A stretch of DNA of 53,330 nt from Clostridia bacterium (GTDB lineage: Bacteria > Bacillota > Clostridia > UBA1381), in assembly GCA_017621875.1 (NCBI GenBank), contig JAGASE010000009.1:1-53330 (forward strand), given 5' to 3'. How positions within the stretch are numbered: position 1 is the stretch's first letter; each line of letters begins with the position of its first letter. Shown in pieces: positions 50,188-53,330 of the stretch. Made by a program: the position numbers and the translations under genes. Below the pieces are notes generated by a model. The model was not told the DNA's origin. It saw only the letters and a list, made by a program, of their open reading frames with translations, and did not search any database.

Positions 50188-50690
50188 TTTACGTTATCCC
50201 CGTTTTAATCATTCTTGTACTTGCTTGTGCGATAAAAAACGGTGTGCCATGCTACCAGACCTTTATCGAGGGCGTCGAAGAAGGTCTTAAAACCGTCGTT
50301 TCAATCCTACCGGCACTTGTGGCAATTCTCTCGGCGGCGGCAATGCTCAGGCAGTCGGGTGCGATTTCGGCAATCTGCGATTTGCTCTCGCCCGTCACCG
50401 ATTTCTTCGGCTTTCCCTCTGAGGTACTTCCGCTTGCAATAATCAGACCGTTATCAGGCGGCGGCTCAATCGGACTTTTGACCGACACCGTGAAAACCTA
50501 CGGAGCAGACAGCACTATCGCACGCATGGCATGCATTATGTGTGCCTCTACCGAAACCACCTTTTACACTATCATGGTATATTTCAGGAAAACCAAGGTA
50601 AAATATACAAAAAGAGTTATTTTGGCCGCAGTTTTCGGTGATTTAGTCGGAATTTTATGTGCTTTCTGCCTTAGCAAGATAAATTTTTAA
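50184..50690 (+). CDS. spmB: Spore maturation protein B, likely AUA start
   Basis: A 168-aa membrane protein of the same family (FIEGVEEGLKTVVSILPALVAIL, AIIRPLSGGGSIGLL, CASTETTFYTI). The first ordinary start in frame is GTG 50244, which would remove the first membrane helix (VYVIPVLIILVLACA). Upstream the frame is open to 50178 only, and the codon at good spacing (7 nt) from GAGGTG (50171-50176) is ATA at 50184, which also overlaps the spmA stop. I therefore predict an ATA start with translational coupling; a sequencing error in ATG is the alternative. Confidence 0.8.
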   Translation: MVYVIPVLIILVLACAIKNGVPCYQTFIEGVEEGLKTVVSILPALVAILSAAAMLRQSGAISAICDLLSPVTDFFGFPSEVLPLAIIRPLSGGGSIGLLTDTVKTYGADSTIARMACIMCASTETTFYTIMVYFRKTKVKYTKRVILAAVFGDLVGILCAFCLSKINF

Positions 50691-50720
50691 CAATTTTTTA
50701 ATTAAAATAGCATAGAGTAC

Positions 50721-50749
50721 TTGAAAAAATTACCGGATTGAGGTACAAT
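50721..50749 (+). promoter_or_regulatory. Promoter of pgk
   Basis: TTGAAA (50721-50726), 17 nt, TACAAT (50744-50749), 51 bases before the pgk start. Confidence 0.75.
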
Positions 50750-50800
50750 ATAAATATGTGGGTTTACTCCCGAAAAACAAAAAAATGAGAGGTGTCCAAT

Positions 50801-51997
50801 ATGTTAAACAAAAAAAGCGTAGAAGATATTGAAGTAAAGGGCAAAAGAGTCCTCGTAAGATGCGACTTTAATGTGCCGCTTGACGAAAACAGAAACATCA
50901 CAGACGATACAAGAATTGTTGGTGCATTGCCTACAATTAAATACCTGGTTGACAACGGTGCAAAGGTTATCCTTTGCTCACACATGGGCAAGCCGAAGGG
51001 TGAGCCAAAGCCGGAGCTTTCACTTGCACCGGTTGCAAAGGCACTTTCTGCAAAGCTCGGAAAGGACGTTGTTTTTGCCGCTGATGCAAACGTTGTAGGC
51101 GAAAACGCTAAGAAGGCAGTAGCAGAAATGCAGGACGGCGACGTTGTTCTTCTTGAGAACACAAGATACAGAGCAGAGGAAACAAAGAATGTTGATACAT
51201 TCTCAGAAGAGCTCGCTTCACTTGCCGATGTATTCGTAAACGACGCATTCGGTACAGCTCACCGTGCACATTGCTCAAACGTAGGCGTTACAAAGTACAT
51301 TGATACAGCAGCCTGCGGCTACCTTATCCAGAAGGAAATCGAGTTCCTCGGAAACGCTGTAAACAATCCTGTAAGACCTTTAGTTGCAGTTTTGGGCGGT
51401 TCAAAGGTTTCATCAAAGATTTCAGTTATCAACAACCTTTTGGAAAAGGTTGATACACTCATCATCGGCGGCGGTATGGCTTACACATTTATGAAGGCAC
51501 TCGGCGAAGAAGTCGGCGACTCACTTTTGGAGGCTGATTACCTTGACTATGCTAAGGAAATGATGGCAAAGGCTGAGGCTAAGGGTGTTAAGCTGTTAAT
51601 CCCTGTTGACACAGTTGTTGCACAGGAATTTTCAAACGATGCTGCTTACAAGACAGTAGCCAGAGGTCAGATTGAAGCCGGCTGGCAGGGACTTGACATC
51701 GGTGAAAAGACAATCGCTCTCTACTCCGATGCATTAAAGTCAGCTAAAACCGTTGTTTGGAACGGACCTATGGGCGTATTTGAAATGTCAAACTTTGCAA
51801 AGGGTACAAACGCAATCGCACAGGTACTCGCTGAAATCGACGCTACAACAATCATCGGCGGCGGCGACAGCGTTGCTGCTGTTAACAAGGCAGGTCTCGG
51901 CGACAAGATGAGCCATATCTCAACAGGCGGCGGTGCTTCACTTGAATTTTTGGAGGGCAAGGACCTTCCGGGTATCGTTGCAATTAACGATAAATAA
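50801..51997 (+). CDS. pgk: Phosphoglycerate kinase
   Basis: A 398-aa glycolytic enzyme that makes ATP and 3-phosphoglycerate from 1,3-bisphosphoglycerate. Signature [17 protein letters not shown] at about residue 15, then [23 protein letters not shown] and the nucleotide motif [14 protein letters not shown] 50801 follows GAGAGGTG; GTG 50792 is less likely. Codon use is biased as in highly expressed genes. The usual gap partner is not upstream; tpiA lies downstream after a repeat-rich gap. Confidence 0.98.
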   Translation: MLNKKSVEDIEVKGKRVLVRCDFNVPLDENRNITDDTRIVGALPTIKYLVDNGAKVILCSHMGKPKGEPKPELSLAPVAKALSAKLGKDVVFAADANVVGENAKKAVAEMQDGDVVLLENTRYRAEETKNVDTFSEELASLADVFVNDAFGTAHRAHCSNVGVTKYIDTAACGYLIQKEIEFLGNAVNNPVRPLVAVLGGSKVSSKISVINNLLEKVDTLIIGGGMAYTFMKALGEEVGDSLLEADYLDYAKEMMAKAEAKGVKLLIPVDTVVAQEFSNDAAYKTVARGQIEAGWQGLDIGEKTIALYSDALKSAKTVVWNGPMGVFEMSNFAKGTNAIAQVLAEIDATTIIGGGDSVAAVNKAGLGDKMSHISTGGGASLEFLEGKDLPGIVAINDK

Positions 51998-52308
51998 AAT
52001 CAGTCAGGCTTTGCGGACTCTGTCCGCACCTGCAAGCATTTTTAAGGCTTGACCGAAACCATGTTTGCGAAACTTACGTTTCGCACAGCTAAATACGGAC
52101 AAGTCTTGCAAAACGCAAGTTTTGCACTAAAAGTTTTTGCACCCGCCTCCGCTGCGGAGGCAGTACACTAAACAAGGCTGAAAGAAATTTTTGCAGGTTG
52201 CCGCTTTGAAGGCGATGGTGCCGTACGCCGCGGTACTGCCCTCGTCAAAAAGCGGTGAGATGCGAAAATTTAATCAGCCGTGATAAAGTAAAAGGAGAGA
52301 TTATAATA
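51998..52308. repeat. Cluster of short palindromes between pgk and tpiA
   Basis: No gene in 311 bases. Several short hairpins follow one another: GCGGACTCTGTCCGC near 52014, GCGAAACTTACGTTTCGC near 52068, TGCAAAACGCAAGTTTTGCA near 52107 and GCCTCCGCTGCGGAGGC near 52145, each with a 3-5 base loop and alternating GC-rich and AT-rich arms. It may contain the pgk terminator and REP-like units. No T-run for a classical terminator was seen. Confidence 0.6.
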
Positions 52309-53058
52309 ATGGGTAAATATATTATTGCCGGAAACTGGAAGATGAACAAGCTTCCAAGCGAAACTTATGATTATGTAAAGGCAGTAGCCGCTGCTACCGC
52401 CGGCTCAAACTGCGAGGTTGTTTGCTGCACACCTTACGTATGCCTTGCCAATGCTGTTGAGGCTGCAAAGGGTACACACGTTAAAATCGGTGCAGAAAAT
52501 CTTCACTTTGAGGACAAGGGTGCTTTCACGGGCGAGGTTTCTGCAGATATGCTGAAGGACATCGGTGTTGATTACGTAATTATCGGTCACTCCGAAAGAC
52601 GTGAATACAACAACGAAACTGATGAAACAGTTAATTTAAAAACCAAAAAGGCACTTGAAAAAGGTCTTATTCCAATCGTTTGCGTAGGCGAATCCTTAGA
52701 GCAGAGAGAAGCAGGCATCACAATGGATTTAATTGCAATCCAGATTAAAAAGGCTTTTGCAGGAATTTCCGCAGAGGACGCTAAAAAGGTTGTTATCGCA
52801 TACGAGCCAATCTGGGCTATCGGCACAGGCAAAACCGCAACTGCAGAGCAGGCTGAAGAGGTTTGCGGCGGTATCAGAAAGATTATCGGCGAGCTTTACT
52901 GCCCGAAATGTGCAGAGGATTTCACAATCCAGTACGGCGGCAGCATGAACGACCAAAACGCTGCAGAGCTTTTGGCAAAGCCAAACATCGACGGCGGTCT
53001 TATCGGCGGTGCGTCACTGGTTGCAGACAAGTTTGCGGCTATTACAAAGGCTTGCTAA
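52309..53058 (+). CDS. tpiA: Triosephosphate isomerase
   Basis: A 249-aa glycolytic enzyme that interconverts DHAP and glyceraldehyde-3-phosphate. Conserved KYIIAGNWKMNKLPSE (with the Asn and Lys of the active site), YVIIGHSERREY (catalytic His region) and AYEPIWAIGTGKTATAEQAEE (catalytic Glu and flexible loop). ATG 52309 follows AAAAGGAGAG. It is the companion of pgk. Confidence 0.97.
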   Translation: MGKYIIAGNWKMNKLPSETYDYVKAVAAATAGSNCEVVCCTPYVCLANAVEAAKGTHVKIGAENLHFEDKGAFTGEVSADMLKDIGVDYVIIGHSERREYNNETDETVNLKTKKALEKGLIPIVCVGESLEQREAGITMDLIAIQIKKAFAGISAEDAKKVVIAYEPIWAIGTGKTATAEQAEEVCGGIRKIIGELYCPKCAEDFTIQYGGSMNDQNAAELLAKPNIDGGLIGGASLVADKFAAITKAC

Positions 53059-53073
53059 TTGCAAAATAACACA

Positions 53074-53095
53074 AGACGGAACTTCTGTTCCGTCT
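53074..53095 (+). terminator. Hairpin after tpiA
   Basis: A 9-bp stem AGACGGAAC / GTTCCGTCT with a TTCT loop, 16 bases after the stop. No T-run follows, so it is a weak or rho-assisted terminator, or a stabilising 3' hairpin. Confidence 0.5.
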
Positions 53096-53330
53096 CAGAC
53101 TGTCGAAAAAGTCGCATAACCGCATAAAATAAGATTATTATCTCTGTTTGTATTTAGAATAGTAACTTTAAATTTATTATATTTTTTATATTTTTTATGG
53201 AAAATGCAGTAAAACTCTGCTTTTTCTGTTTTAAAGCCCTACCGTACCCACGTACGCCTACGTGCTTTAAAACAAAAAATTCTGCTTCCTTTTTCGGCAT
53301 CTGCAAGCGTGCCGATAAGTTTATCGACAC
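53096..53330. other. Intergenic end of window with one long hairpin
   Basis: No gene is seen. TGTTTTAAAGC (53227-53237) pairs with GCTTTAAAACA (53264-53274) around a loop rich in CGTA steps. An A-run follows on the plus strand and a T-run precedes, so it could terminate a gene coming from the right on the minus strand. Confidence 0.4.

Overview
This window is chromosomal DNA of a spore-forming Clostridia-type Firmicute. The evidence is spmA/spmB, a rpoB-rpoC pair with Firmicute layout, a YesM/YesN-type two-component system, a DnaD-domain protein, near-consensus sigma-A promoters (17-nt spacers) and strong GGAGG ribosome sites. Host genes have moderate GC. One block of about 9 kb is strikingly AT-rich and foreign. 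The genus cannot be read from the sequence.

Layout. (1) 1-8.0 kb: a carbohydrate uptake locus with a partial GH38 alpha-mannosidase, two ABC permeases and a lipoprotein binding protein, divergent from a histidine kinase/AraC-type regulator pair, then a GmhA-like SIS isomerase. (2) 8.2-18.5 kb: a tRNA-Ser(GCU) gene carrying two tandem insertions delimited by three copies of its 3' end. The inner insertion (9351-18400) is a 9.05-kb integrated filamentous phage (inovirus): 50-aa major coat protein, minor coat proteins, pVI-like protein, Zot/pI ATPase, a tyrosine recombinase, a large serine recombinase and a 1.1-kb hairpin-rich intergenic region. The outer insertion (8240-9350) is a 1.1-kb cassette holding only a MuF-barnase toxin and a barstar antitoxin. 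(3) 18.5-25 kb: tRNA-Ser(UGA), an MBOAT/SGNH polysaccharide acylation pair, mnmG, a YesL-like protein and an RluA-family pseudouridine synthase. (4) 25.2-33.4 kb: a small Cys-rich protein/XRE regulator pair, then rpoC and rpoB. (5) 33.4-48.3 kb: DnaD-like gene, a probable 6S RNA, rnhA, two paralogous membrane proteins with a short tandem repeat, uppP, a cytidylate-kinase-like gene, lytic transglycosylase, coaE, polA, ung, an SDR, an HprK-like P-loop protein, folA, thyA and an FGGY kinase. (6) 48.3-53.3 kb: a dispersed repeat, an AT-rich orphan membrane protein, spmA-spmB, pgk and tpiA.

The main finding is at the tRNA-Ser insertions. The phage serine recombinase gene runs through the right att core and stops inside the tRNA gene. 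If the phage is excised and circularised, the same frame continues through attP for 38 codons that now lie at the opposite end of the prophage (9364-9478), so integration would swap the recombinase C-terminus. Each of the three att copies is also followed, in the tRNA transcription direction, by a different intrinsic terminator, so the tRNA keeps a terminator in every state. The barnase/barstar cassette has matching ends but no recombinase and may be mobilised in trans. The major coat protein and a minor coat protein share a C-terminal membrane anchor, and no conventional rolling-circle initiator is recognisable.
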